This document shows positions 1 through 7,581 of a stretch of DNA of 64,000 nucleotides, one piece after another. The position numbers and the translations under genes were made by a program. The notes under the pieces are model-generated. The model saw nothing but the letters and a program-made list of their open reading frames with translations. It searched no databases and was not told where the DNA came from. The DNA is from Planctomycetota bacterium (lineage in GTDB: Bacteria; Planctomycetota; J058; JAJDCQ01): positions 53,817 to 117,816 of the forward strand of contig JAJDCQ010000189.1 in NCBI GenBank assembly GCA_029260755.1. Reading direction: 5' to 3'. Position 1 is the first letter of the stretch. The number at the start of each line of letters is the position of its first letter.

Positions 1-372
1 GGCCTCGGGCGGCGCTCGCCGATGCTGGCGTTCTCGATGACGATCTTCCTCGTCAGCCTGATCGGGCTGCCGCCGACGGCCGGCTTCGCCGGCAAGTTCC
101 AGCTCTTCGCCGCGGCGATCAACAGCGGGTACCTCTGGCTCGCAGTGATCGGTGGAATCAACACGGCCATCTCCTGCTACTACTACCTGCGCGTCATGAA
201 GGTGATGTACCTGGACGAGCCGGCCGTCGAGCCGTCGAGCCCCGCGTTCGTCCTCGACGCGCAGGGGCTGCGCTGGTTCGCCGGCGTCCTCGTGGCGGCG
301 GTCCTCCTCGTGGGCATCATGGTCGACCTCGTCGCGCGGGTCACCCAGCACCTCATCATCGTGACGGGCTGA
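1..372 (+). CDS. nuoN: NADH-quinone oxidoreductase subunit N, C-terminal fragment
   Basis: This is the 3' end of a gene whose start lies outside the window; frame 1 is open from base 1. The peptide begins GLGRRSP and continues through SLIGLPPTAGFAGKF, the conserved antiporter-like helix of NuoN (complex I proton-pumping membrane subunit). Further hydrophobic segments follow, including a YYYLRVMKVMY helix and a last membrane helix near the C-terminus. About 123 residues are visible of the roughly 480-500 usual for NuoN. NuoN is normally the last nuo gene, which fits the unrelated small genes downstream. Family assignment rests on the visible motif. Confidence 0.88.
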   Translation, partial: GLGRRSPMLAFSMTIFLVSLIGLPPTAGFAGKFQLFAAAINSGYLWLAVIGGINTAISCYYYLRVMKVMYLDEPAVEPSSPAFVLDAQGLRWFAGVLVAAVLLVGIMVDLVARVTQHLIIVTG

Positions 373-389
373 CGGGAGAAACGATCGCC

Positions 390-827
390 ATGTCTCGTTC
401 CGGCGACCTTCGAGAGCTGAACCGCGCGATCCGGATCCTGTCGCGGTCCTTCATCCAGTACGCTCACGACGTCGGCACCCTGTGGACCGACGACGACACC
501 GACCGCGAGATCGCGGCGGCCGTCGCCGCCACGTGTGAGGCCGACGCGAGCGTCGACATGGACCTCGGCGACATCGTGATGGAGCGCGGCGGCTCGGTGA
601 TGGCCGGCTCGTTCCCGTTCGACTACACCTCGCACAACTACGTGCGGTGGACGTCGATCGTCGATCAGATCGCGCGGGAGATTCCCGGAGACCAGTCCGC
701 CCTCGACGAGATCGCCCGCCGGTTCGTCGGCGACCCGGACGCCGGCCCGATCCTCCGGCGCGTGATCGAGGAGCGTCGACCTCACCTCGACAAGCTCATC
801 GACATCAGCCGCCGGGCGAAGGCCTAG
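390..827 (+). CDS. Hypothetical protein, 145 aa, mostly helical
   Basis: A soluble protein of 145 residues starting 17 bases after nuoN, with GGGAGAAA upstream as a plausible ribosome binding site. It has no signal peptide or membrane segment. The composition (helix-rich, acidic, with scattered Glu, His and Asp such as QYAHDVG near residue 25) loosely recalls four-helix ferritin-like or rubrerythrin-like folds, but no di-iron ExxH pair is clear, so no function is claimed. Its position right behind nuoN suggests possible co-transcription. I do not recognise the family. Confidence 0.6.
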   Translation: MSRSGDLRELNRAIRILSRSFIQYAHDVGTLWTDDDTDREIAAAVAATCEADASVDMDLGDIVMERGGSVMAGSFPFDYTSHNYVRWTSIVDQIAREIPGDQSALDEIARRFVGDPDAGPILRRVIEERRPHLDKLIDISRRAKA

Positions 828-851
828 GGGCCGCCCGGGCCCGAGGCTGCC

Positions 852-1250
852 ATGGCTCACCGCCTCGACCCGACCCCCGGTCAACGTCCGCTCTCGCCCC
901 GCGAGATCGTCGACCGCCTCTGGGACCGCTTCCAGACCGTCTACGCCGACGACAGCCGCGGAGCCGAGTGGATCAACGGTCTGGTCGGAGCGCTCGAGCA
1001 TCTCCGCCGCCCCGGCGGGACGGTGCCGGTCTCCGACGCCGACCTCGACCGGGTGAAGGGGCACGCGGCCCGCTCGCTCTACGTCTGGATCTCGGACGAG
1101 AAGGACCCCGAGTGGGCCTACCTCGAGATCTGCCTCATCCCCGACGAGCCGATCTTCTGCGTTTACGCGGGCCCCGAGCACGAGCGCGAGGCCGCGCCGC
1201 TCGCGATCCGATGCGCCGACGCGCTCGGCTACCGGATCCTCGAGATCTGA
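852..1250 (+). CDS. Hypothetical protein, 132 aa
   Basis: A 132-residue soluble protein in the run nuoN, 145-aa protein, this gene, PhyH-cupin protein, all on the plus strand with short gaps. The N-terminal half is helical (SPREIVDRLWDRFQ near residues 15-28). The C-terminal half is beta-rich (YVWISDEKDPEWAYLEICL). No catalytic motif, signal peptide or membrane helix is visible. The ATG at 852 is the only early start and lacks a strong Shine-Dalgarno sequence. The family is not recognised. Confidence 0.6.
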   Translation: MAHRLDPTPGQRPLSPREIVDRLWDRFQTVYADDSRGAEWINGLVGALEHLRRPGGTVPVSDADLDRVKGHAARSLYVWISDEKDPEWAYLEICLIPDEPIFCVYAGPEHEREAAPLAIRCADALGYRILEI

Positions 1251-1254
1251 TCCG

Positions 1255-2841
1255 GTGCGCCGCGGATTCGAGGTCGTCCGCGCGCTCATCGACCCCGTCG
1301 AGGCGACGGGTCTCGCCGAGACGCTCCGGAACCACGGCCCGGGACCGGCGTGGCTCAAGGGCCGCGCCACCACCTCGAGGAGCTTCTTCGACCTGGCGAC
1401 CCGGCCGGCGATCATCGACCTGGTGACGGCCCGGCTCGGTCCCGACGTGATCCTCTGGGGCGCCAGCCTGGCCGCGCGCGACCCCGGCTCGCTCCACGCG
1501 ATGCACACCGACGTCGAGACCGCCGCCGCCGGCGAAGGCGCCCTGAGCATCTGGATCGGCCTCTCGGGGACGACGCGCGCCTCGGGCCTCGCCGTGATCG
1601 CGGACAGTCACCTCATCGGCACGAGCGTCCAGGAGGAGGTCGCCGCGCGCGGGCTCCGCCGCGCGGACGCGACCGAGGAGGCCGCCGCCGGCTGGGCGAC
1701 CGCCCGCGATCCTCGCTGCGAGCTCGTCCGCCCGCCGCTGGGCGACGGCGACGCGATCCTTTTCGACGGCCGCCTCTGGCACGGCTGCCACCACCGCGGC
1801 GACCGGCCCCGCGTCGCCCTCCTCCTCCAGTTCGCGACGCCCGCGACCCCGATCCGCCTCCCGCGGGCGAGCGCCGACCGGTTCGCCTGGCCGTTCCAGC
1901 TCCACGACCATCCGCGGCCTCCCTGCATCCTCGTGCGGGGCCGCGACGACCACGGAGTCAACGAGCTCGTGCCGCCGCCCCCCGCCGAGACGGTCGAGAC
2001 GCGAGCGCCGCGCCACCGTCATCTCTGGCCGTCCTGGATCCACCCGCTGGCCTCGCCGCTCGCCCGCGACCCGGACGGCGGCTGGCGCAAGCACCCGATC
2101 TTCCGCGGCCCGACTCCGACGTTCCGGGACCTCTCGGTCCACGCCTCGGTCCTCGAGGCCGGCCACACGCCCCACCCGCCGCACGTCCATCCCGAGGAGG
2201 AGATCCTGCTCGTCCTGTCGGGGCGGGTCGAGATCGTCTTCGCCGACGAGACGGGCGAGACGCGGCGTGAGGCGCTCGACCCGGGCGCGTTCGTCTACCA
2301 CGCCGCGAACGCCCGCCACACGATCACCAACCCGGGCCCCGAGCCCGCGACCTACGTCATGTGGAAGTGGCTCGGCGACCCGCGCGCGGAGGCCGCGCCG
2401 CTCGCCTCGCGGACGTTCCGCGCCGACGGACCCGACCCCGCGACCGTGCGCGAGCCGCGGCCGGGACGGAAGCTCGAGCGCGTCCTCGACGCGCCGACCG
2501 AGCTCCTCCGTCGGCTCCGGGTGCACGTGAGCACCCTCGAGCCGGGCGTCGGCTACCCGCCCCACGCCGACGACTACGACGTCGCGATGGTCATCCTCTC
2601 GGGAGAGATCGAGACGGCCGGGCGCCGCGTCGGCCCGCACGGCGTCCTCTACCATCCCGCTGGCGAGCCGCACGGGCTCACGGCGGTCGGGTCGGAGCCG
2701 GCCGTCTACCTCGTCCTCGAGCTCCACGGCACGGTCGCGAGCTCGGCCCGCCGCGCGGTCCAGCGCCTCGCCCGGGCGACCCGCAAGCTCATCCTCCGGA
2801 CCGGCTCCCGCGTCTTCCGGACGTTCGTCCCGAAGCGCTGA
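1255..2841 (+). CDS. PhyH-like 2-oxoglutarate/Fe(II) oxygenase fused to two cupin domains
   Basis: This 528-aa protein appears to contain three metal-binding beta-barrel domains. Residues about 1-205 resemble phytanoyl-CoA dioxygenase (PhyH): an HTD metal motif (HAMHTDVETA), then GDAILFDGRLWHGCHHRG, supplying the distal His and a downstream Arg for 2-oxoglutarate. Residues about 270-380 form a cupin with HPPHVHPEEE and a second motif ending in ARHTITNPG. Residues about 415-495 form a second cupin (GYPPHADDYDVAM ... HPAGEPHGL). The start is a GTG 4 bases after the previous stop, so the gene is probably translated with its neighbour. Substrate unknown; the fusion is inferred to couple a hydroxylase to sugar- or acid-binding cupins. 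Confidence 0.72.
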   Translation: MRRGFEVVRALIDPVEATGLAETLRNHGPGPAWLKGRATTSRSFFDLATRPAIIDLVTARLGPDVILWGASLAARDPGSLHAMHTDVETAAAGEGALSIWIGLSGTTRASGLAVIADSHLIGTSVQEEVAARGLRRADATEEAAAGWATARDPRCELVRPPLGDGDAILFDGRLWHGCHHRGDRPRVALLLQFATPATPIRLPRASADRFAWPFQLHDHPRPPCILVRGRDDHGVNELVPPPPAETVETRAPRHRHLWPSWIHPLASPLARDPDGGWRKHPIFRGPTPTFRDLSVHASVLEAGHTPHPPHVHPEEEILLVLSGRVEIVFADETGETRREALDPGAFVYHAANARHTITNPGPEPATYVMWKWLGDPRAEAAPLASRTFRADGPDPATVREPRPGRKLERVLDAPTELLRRLRVHVSTLEPGVGYPPHADDYDVAMVILSGEIETAGRRVGPHGVLYHPAGEPHGLTAVGSEPAVYLVLELHGTVASSARRAVQRLARATRKLILRTGSRVFRTFVPKR

Positions 2842-2856
2842 CTCCCGGCGACCGGG

Positions 2857-3318
2857 TCAGGAGACGTGGAACTCGATCCAGCCGGAGTCGGGGTCGTTGC
2901 CGGTGACGTCGAGGGCGCCCTGAACGTACCACCGATGGCGGCAGTTCCGGCCGAGGTAGGTCGGCAGCGCATCGTCGGGAAGCTCGATCTCGCCGGTCCA
3001 CTCGTAGCTCTGACCCGCCTCGAGTGACTCGCCCGCCGCGATGTCGACCTCGGTCTTGAACGTGTCCTCGTCGTGCCGGACGTGATGGTGCTCGGAGTCG
3101 CCGTCGCTCTCGCGCACGCGAGCGCGGACATCGATCTCCTCCTCGGCCTTCACGATCACGTAGACGCGCCCGACCTTCATCGCTGCATCGGCGACCGTCG
3201 CCCGCACGGTGACCGGGAACGCCGCGCCGCGACCAGCGTCGGTGACCTCGACGGTAACGGTGGCGCCGCCACCGGTGACGAAGTTCTTGACCGACTTCAG
3301 CTTGTCCAGGAATCCCAT
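2857..3318 (-). CDS. Arrestin-fold, Spo0M-like hypothetical protein, 153 aa
   Basis: The start is the ATG at 3318 (MGFLDKLKSVKNFV), preceded by GAGGAGAAACG; a longer upstream frame exists but runs into repeat DNA. After a short amphipathic N-terminus, the protein is beta-rich and contains alternating strands plus the segment YEWTGEIELPDDALPTYLG, followed by HRWYVQGALDV. This layout resembles bacterial arrestin-like proteins such as sporulation-control protein Spo0M, though usual Spo0M proteins are longer. No signal peptide or catalytic residue is visible. It converges with the PhyH-cupin gene, leaving 15 bases. The assignment is a fold-level guess. Confidence 0.62.
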   Translation of the reverse strand: MGFLDKLKSVKNFVTGGGATVTVEVTDAGRGAAFPVTVRATVADAAMKVGRVYVIVKAEEEIDVRARVRESDGDSEHHHVRHDEDTFKTEVDIAAGESLEAGQSYEWTGEIELPDDALPTYLGRNCRHRWYVQGALDVTGNDPDSGWIEFHVS

Positions 3319-3371
3319 CGTCGTTTCTCCTCGTCCTAGTCTTCGGCTTCGTCGCCGTCCGCGGCCAGCTC

Positions 3372-3425
3372 GGCTCGCCTCCGGCGAGCAGGATATCACC
3401 ACGGAGGCACGGAGGACACGGAGGA
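3372..3425 (+). repeat. Dispersed intergenic repeat, copy 1
   Basis: It begins with a hairpin GCTCGCC-TCC-GGCGAGC and continues with TCACCACGGAGGCACGGAG. A near-identical copy in the same orientation sits at 63889-63940. This CACGGAG type of tract is typical of multicopy intergenic DNA, by general experience with such genomes. Confidence 0.7.
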
Positions 3426-3451
3426 TCCACGGAGTGAGCGCGTGAGAAGGC

Positions 3452-3516
3452 AAGGGGTCAGGTCTCGGATGTTAGCGTTAGGCCCGCGATTGCGAACATC
3501 CGAGACCAGTCCCCTT
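3452..3516. repeat. REP-like palindrome 1
   Basis: Two 22-base arms at 3452-3473 and 3495-3516 are inverted with two mismatches and share AAGGGG and GTCTCGGATGTT. The loop is 21 bases. The outer AAGGGGTCAGGT resembles termini seen around REP-associated (Y1/RAYT) transposase elements. No transposase is present here. Confidence 0.7.
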
Positions 3517-3661
3517 CGGTTGTTCGTTCCAGGAACCGGTGGCGCCGATACGGCAGTGACGTCGCCCCGACCGGAACGAATCCAGCTAATCCAACAATCC
3601 GCGGTTCGTTCTCTCGCCGCGAAACGTGCTCTGCGTCTCTCCAGCCAAGGCAGCCACAGCC

Positions 3662-3757
3662 AAGAGGTCAGGTCCAGTATTTTTAACATTTAGCCCGAGT
3701 GGCCGTCCCCCCGGCGCGCTGGCGCCGAATTGGTAAAAATACTGGACCTGACCCCTT
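3662..3757. repeat. REP-like palindrome 2
   Basis: Arms of 24 bases at 3662-3685 and 3734-3757 are inverted with one mismatch, sharing GTCAGGTCCAGTATTTTTA. The 48-base centre contains GCGCGCTGGCGCC. The outer sequence matches palindrome 1, but the inner arm differs, so these are two members of one family rather than copies of each other. Confidence 0.72.
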
Positions 3758-3805
3758 CTTGGGTATTGTCTTTCGTGGGTGCCTTTTAGCGCTTCGGGTC
3801 GGTCC

Positions 3806-3834
3806 TTGACCCCTTCGCGGTCAGGCCGTATGGT
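3806..3834 (+). promoter_or_regulatory. Sigma-70-type promoter of the TetR gene
   Basis: TTGACC at 3806-3811 and TATGGT at 3829-3834 are separated by 17 bases. The predicted start of transcription (about 3841) is almost on the ATG at 3843, and no Shine-Dalgarno sequence is seen, so the mRNA may be leaderless. Confidence 0.5.
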
Positions 3835-3837
3835 TTT

Positions 3838-3860
3838 GAACCATGGTTCGAATTTCGAAC
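3838..3860. promoter_or_regulatory. Candidate TetR autoregulatory operator
   Basis: GAACCATGGTTC (3838-3849) is a perfect 12-base palindrome spanning the start codon. It abuts GTTCGAATTTCGAAC (3846-3860), palindromic apart from its centre. Both lie at the predicted transcription start, where a TetR repressor could block its own promoter. This is inferred from position and symmetry. Confidence 0.42.
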
Positions 3861-4454
3861 GGCCGTTCGAAGGCTTCCGGCTCGCGCCGCGCCGAGCGGA
3901 CGCGGCGCGCCATCCTCCAGGCCGCCGCAGCCGCCTTCCGGGAGCACGGCTACGCCGGCGCCGGGATGCGCGAGATCGCCGAGAAGGCGGAGCTGTCGCC
4001 CGCGAACCTTTACTACTACTTCGGGGGCAAGGACGAGATCCTCTTCTACTGCCAGGACCACTCGCTCGACCGCCTCCTCGCGGCCGCCGACGAGGCCGCG
4101 GTGAGCGGCGAGCCGCCGGCCGCCCAGATCGGGCGCGTGATCCGGGCGCATCTGCGCTGCGTCCTCGATGAGCTCGACGGGGCGAGCGCGCACCTCGAGG
4201 TCGACGCCCTCCCCGCTCCGCTGCGACGGAGGGTCGTCGCCAAGCGTGACCGCTACGAGCGAGCCGTCCGGGCGCTCGTCGCGGCGGGGGTCGATGCCGG
4301 CTCCTTCGCCGGACGCGATCCGATCCTGGTCACCCGCGCCATCCTGGGCGCCCTGAACTCCACCGTCCGCTGGTTCCGACCCGGCGGCGCCGTCTCCGCG
4401 GCGCGCCTCGCGGACGAGTACGCCGACTTCCTGGTTCGAGGACTGCTCGCATGA
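3843..4454 (+). CDS. TetR/AcrR family transcriptional regulator
   Basis: A 203-aa regulator. Residues about 16-65 form the TetR helix-turn-helix: RRAILQAAAAAFREHGYAGAGMREIA followed by the recognition helix and the signature NLYYYFGGKDEIL. The remaining 140 residues form the helical ligand-binding half. Its stop overlaps the next ATG (ATGA at 4451), so it is translationally coupled to the three-subunit molybdenum hydroxylase downstream and probably controls that operon, perhaps responding to an aromatic acid or its CoA ester (inference). A palindrome over its start codon suggests autoregulation. Confidence 0.9.
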   Translation: MVRISNGRSKASGSRRAERTRRAILQAAAAAFREHGYAGAGMREIAEKAELSPANLYYYFGGKDEILFYCQDHSLDRLLAAADEAAVSGEPPAAQIGRVIRAHLRCVLDELDGASAHLEVDALPAPLRRRVVAKRDRYERAVRALVAAGVDAGSFAGRDPILVTRAILGALNSTVRWFRPGGAVSAARLADEYADFLVRGLLA

Positions 4455-4987
4455 ACGATGGATCGCCGCCGGACCCGACCCCGCTCGGGCGCAAGCTCCT
4501 GATGGAGCTGCACGTCAACGGCGAGACCCAGGAGGTCGCCTTCCTCCCCCACGAGACCCTCCTCGAGGTGCTCCGCGAGCGGATGGACCTCCCGGGAACG
4601 AAGCATGGCTGCGAGCTCGGCGAGTGCGGCGCTTGCGCCGTCCTGGTCGACGGGCGCCCGGAGCTCTCGTGTCTGCGGCTCGCGATCGAGTGCGGCGACG
4701 CCGAGGTCACCACCGTCGAGGGGCTCATCCGCGACGGGCAGCTCGACCCGATCCAGGAGGCGTTCGCCGACCTCGGCGGAGCCCAGTGCGGTTACTGCAC
4801 GCCGGGCATCCTCGTCACGGCGCGGGCCCTCCTCGACGAGAACCCGAGCCCCGACCGCGACGAGATCGCCGAGGCGCTCTCGGGCAACCTCTGCCGCTGC
4901 ACCGGCTACCTCCAGATCTTCGAGTCGGTCGAGGAGGCGGCCCGCGTCGGCGCCGCCAGCTCGGCGACCGGGGAGGTGACCTCGTGA
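4451..4987 (+). CDS. hcrC: 4-hydroxybenzoyl-CoA reductase-like, [2Fe-2S] (gamma) subunit
   Basis: A 178-aa iron-sulfur subunit of the xanthine dehydrogenase family. The N-terminal plant-type cluster uses Cys54, Cys59, Cys62 and Cys74 (GCELGECGAC). The C-terminal helical domain has the second cluster, Cys113, Cys116, Cys148 and Cys150 (CGYCTPG ... LCRCTGY). It would carry electrons between the FAD and molybdenum subunits. The ATG at 4451 overlaps the TetR stop; an internal ATG at 4502 (MELHVNGE) is where many relatives begin and is a possible alternative start. Its stop overlaps the GTG of the next subunit. The hcr assignment comes from the FAD subunit of the operon. Confidence 0.85.
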   Translation: MNDGSPPDPTPLGRKLLMELHVNGETQEVAFLPHETLLEVLRERMDLPGTKHGCELGECGACAVLVDGRPELSCLRLAIECGDAEVTTVEGLIRDGQLDPIQEAFADLGGAQCGYCTPGILVTARALLDENPSPDRDEIAEALSGNLCRCTGYLQIFESVEEAARVGAASSATGEVTS

Positions 4988-7581
4988 GCAAGCCCGAGCC
5001 GAAGAAGGTCATCACCCATCACGACAAGGACCCCGACGAGCTCCGAGTGATCGGCCGCCCACGCCGCCGCGTCGACGGCCGCGCCAAGGTCACCGGCCAG
5101 ACCGTCTTCGCCGACGACATGAAGCTGCCGCGGATGGTCCACGCCAAGATCGTGCGCAGCCCCCATCCCCACGCGGCGATCCGCTCCATCGACGTGACCG
5201 CCGCCCTCCAGGCGCCCGGCGTCCTCCTCGTCCTCACCGGCGCCGACATGCCGATCCCCTACGGGATCCTGCCGGTCAGCCAGGACGAGCACCCGCTCTG
5301 CCCCGACGTCGCCCGCTTCGTCGGCGACCCGGTCGCCGCGGTGATCGCCGAGACCGAGGAGGCCGCCGACGCGGCGATGCCGCTCGTCGCCATCGAGTGG
5401 GAGCCGCTCACCACTGTCGCCAGCGCCGAGGAGGCGCTGAGCACGCCCGAGCCCCGGATCCACGAGTACGGCGACGACGGCAACGTCCACAAGCGGATCG
5501 CGCTCCAGTTCGGCGACGTCGAGGAGTCGCTCGGGAAGTCGGTGCACGTCTTCGAGGACGTCTTCTTCTACGAGGGCAACACCCACCTCCCGATCGAGCA
5601 GCACGCGACGCTCGCCGCCCGGGACGGCGACGGCAAGCTCGTCGTCTGGAGCTCGACCCAGACGCCGCACTACCTCCACCGCGCGCTGGCGAAGGCGCTC
5701 GACTTCCCCGCCCACCAGGTGCGCGTGATCGCCACGCCGAACGGCGGCGGCTTCGGCGGCAAGAGCGACCCGTTCAACCACGAGGTCGTCGCCGCGAAGG
5801 CGGCGCTCGTCCTCGACCGGCCGGTGAAGATCTGCCTCACCCGCGAGGAGGTCTTCTACTGCCACCGCGGGCGTCACCCCGTGAAGATGCGGTTCCGGAC
5901 CGGCACCGACGCCGACGGCAACATCACCGCGATGGACCTCGAGACGCTGCTCGACGGCGGCGCCTACGGCAGCTACGGGGTCGCCTCGACGTTCTACACG
6001 GGCGCGCTCCAGACCGTCACCTACGAGATCCCGCGCTACCGCTTCCGCGCCTGCCGCACCTTCACGAATAAGCCCCCCTGCGGGCCGAAGCGCGGCCACG
6101 GCACCGTCCAGCCGCGGTTCGGCCAGGAGGTGCAGCTCGACAAGATCGCCGTCGCCGTCGGCAAGAACCCGGCCGACCTGCGGCTTCAGCAGCTCTGCAA
6201 GCCGGACACCCTGACGGCGAACTACCTCACCGTCGGCACGATCGGGCTGCGGCAGTGCATCGACGCGGTCGTCGACGGCTCGAGCTTCCGCGACCGGTGG
6301 CAGAAGCTGCCCGAGGGGCGCGGCCTCGGCATCGCCTGCTCGAGCTACCTCTGCGGCGCCGGCCTGCCGATCTACTGGAACGCGATGCCGCACTCGGGCG
6401 TCCAGCTCCGCCTCGACCGGATGGGCGCGGTGACCGCGTTCTGCGGCGCGACCGAGATCGGGCAGGGGAGCGACGACGTCCTCGCGGCGTGTGTCGCCGA
6501 GGTGCTCGGGATCGCGGCCGACGACATCCACATCCGCACCGGCGCCACCGATACGACGCCGATCGACCTCGGCTCCTACTCGAGCCGGGTCACCCTCATG
6601 ATGGGCAACGCCGCGATCGAGGCCGCCGAGCGCGCGAAGACGCTCCTCGTCGGCGCGGCGGCCCGCAAGCTCGGCATCCCGCCGTCGCGCATCGCCCTCG
6701 CCGACCGGCGCGTCTTCGACGTCGAGGACCCCGAGAAGGTCGGGATGAGCTTCCGCGACGCCTGCTGCGCCGCCGAGGCCGAGCACGGCACCCTCGGAAC
6801 GGTCGGCTCGTACGCGCCGCCGCGCTCGCCCGCGCGCTTCAAGGGCGGCGGCGTCGGCCCGTCGCCGACCTACTCCTACAGCGCCGCCGTCGTCGAGGTC
6901 GAGGTCGACCCGGTGACCGGCTGGCTCCACGTCCCCAAGATCTGGATCGCCCACGACGTCGGCCGGTCGCTCAACCCGGTCCTCGTCCGCGGTCAGGTCG
7001 AGGGCAGCGTCTACATGGGGCTCGGCGAGGCGATCATGGAGGAGCAGGTCTTCCGGCGCCTCCCCGCGAAGATGTCGAACGCCGCCGTCCACAAGTTCCC
7101 GAGCATGCTCGAGTACAAGAGCCCGACGTCCCTCGACATGCCCGAGATCGTCACCTACGTGATCGAGGACCCCGACCCCAAGGGCCCCTTCGGCGCCAAG
7201 GAGGTCGGCCAGGGGCCGCTCCTGCCGATCATGCCGGCGGTCGCGAACGCCGTCTTCGACGCGGTCGGCGTCCGGATCGACGAGACGCCGATCACCGCCG
7301 AGAAGATCGCGCGGGCGCTCGACCTGCGCGACAAGGGCAAGGACGCCCGGGTCGGGCCGAAGGCGTTCCCGTCGATCGACTGGCCTGAGGGGCTCGAGGT
7401 GCCGCCGCCCTGGGAGGGCGGCGACGGCCGGGCGACGAACGACCCGAAGGCGAAGCACTACCGCGCGCCCGAGGAGCGGGGGCAGGAGATGATGTCGGAC
7501 GCCGCCAGGCAGAAGGCGACCGCCGCTCAACGCGCCAGCCAGAGCAAGAGCGGGCGCGTCAGCAAGGAGGTGCGCTCATGA
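4984..7581 (+). CDS. hcrA: 4-hydroxybenzoyl-CoA reductase-like, molybdopterin (alpha) subunit
   Basis: An 865-aa large subunit of the xanthine oxidase family, starting at a GTG that overlaps the previous stop (GTGA). An a/b hammerhead domain (about residues 22-135) precedes the molybdopterin-binding domains. Cofactor motifs include GGGFGGK at 254-260 and GATEIGQGSDD near 480. At the usual catalytic Glu of the family (GxGE near the C-terminus), this protein reads KEVGQGPLLP, with Gln at 743 and a Glu at 740. About 90 charged residues after the domain make it longer than the roughly 770 aa of characterised HcrA. It should form the substrate site with the other two subunits. Activity is uncertain because of the Gln. 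Confidence 0.83.
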   Translation: MSKPEPKKVITHHDKDPDELRVIGRPRRRVDGRAKVTGQTVFADDMKLPRMVHAKIVRSPHPHAAIRSIDVTAALQAPGVLLVLTGADMPIPYGILPVSQDEHPLCPDVARFVGDPVAAVIAETEEAADAAMPLVAIEWEPLTTVASAEEALSTPEPRIHEYGDDGNVHKRIALQFGDVEESLGKSVHVFEDVFFYEGNTHLPIEQHATLAARDGDGKLVVWSSTQTPHYLHRALAKALDFPAHQVRVIATPNGGGFGGKSDPFNHEVVAAKAALVLDRPVKICLTREEVFYCHRGRHPVKMRFRTGTDADGNITAMDLETLLDGGAYGSYGVASTFYTGALQTVTYEIPRYRFRACRTFTNKPPCGPKRGHGTVQPRFGQEVQLDKIAVAVGKNPADLRLQQLCKPDTLTANYLTVGTIGLRQCIDAVVDGSSFRDRWQKLPEGRGLGIACSSYLCGAGLPIYWNAMPHSGVQLRLDRMGAVTAFCGATEIGQGSDDVLAACVAEVLGIAADDIHIRTGATDTTPIDLGSYSSRVTLMMGNAAIEAAERAKTLLVGAAARKLGIPPSRIALADRRVFDVEDPEKVGMSFRDACCAAEAEHGTLGTVGSYAPPRSPARFKGGGVGPSPTYSYSAAVVEVEVDPVTGWLHVPKIWIAHDVGRSLNPVLVRGQVEGSVYMGLGEAIMEEQVFRRLPAKMSNAAVHKFPSMLEYKSPTSLDMPEIVTYVIEDPDPKGPFGAKEVGQGPLLPIMPAVANAVFDAVGVRIDETPITAEKIARALDLRDKGKDARVGPKAFPSIDWPEGLEVPPPWEGGDGRATNDPKAKHYRAPEERGQEMMSDAARQKATAAQRASQSKSGRVSKEVRS

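Larger units (their letters stand above)
3319..3842. other. Gene-free repeat island of 524 bases
   Basis: No convincing gene lies here. Short frames are low-quality and overlap repeats. The stretch holds a dispersed repeat with a hairpin (from 3372), two large palindromes opening with AAGGGGTCAGGT or a close variant, and at the right end the promoter of the TetR gene. Base composition drops (runs such as TATTTTTAACATTTAG), unlike the coding DNA around it. Confidence 0.75.

Noticed and set aside
3442..3693. 83-residue plus-strand frame in the repeat island
   Set aside because: It overlaps one palindrome and the edge of another, has no ribosome binding site, and its peptide has no protein-like features.
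4906..7530. 874-residue minus-strand reading frame opposite the molybdenum subunit
   Set aside because: High G+C leaves long antisense frames open. The plus strand has family motifs and overlapping operon structure, while the antisense peptide is Arg/Gly/Asp-rich without motifs.
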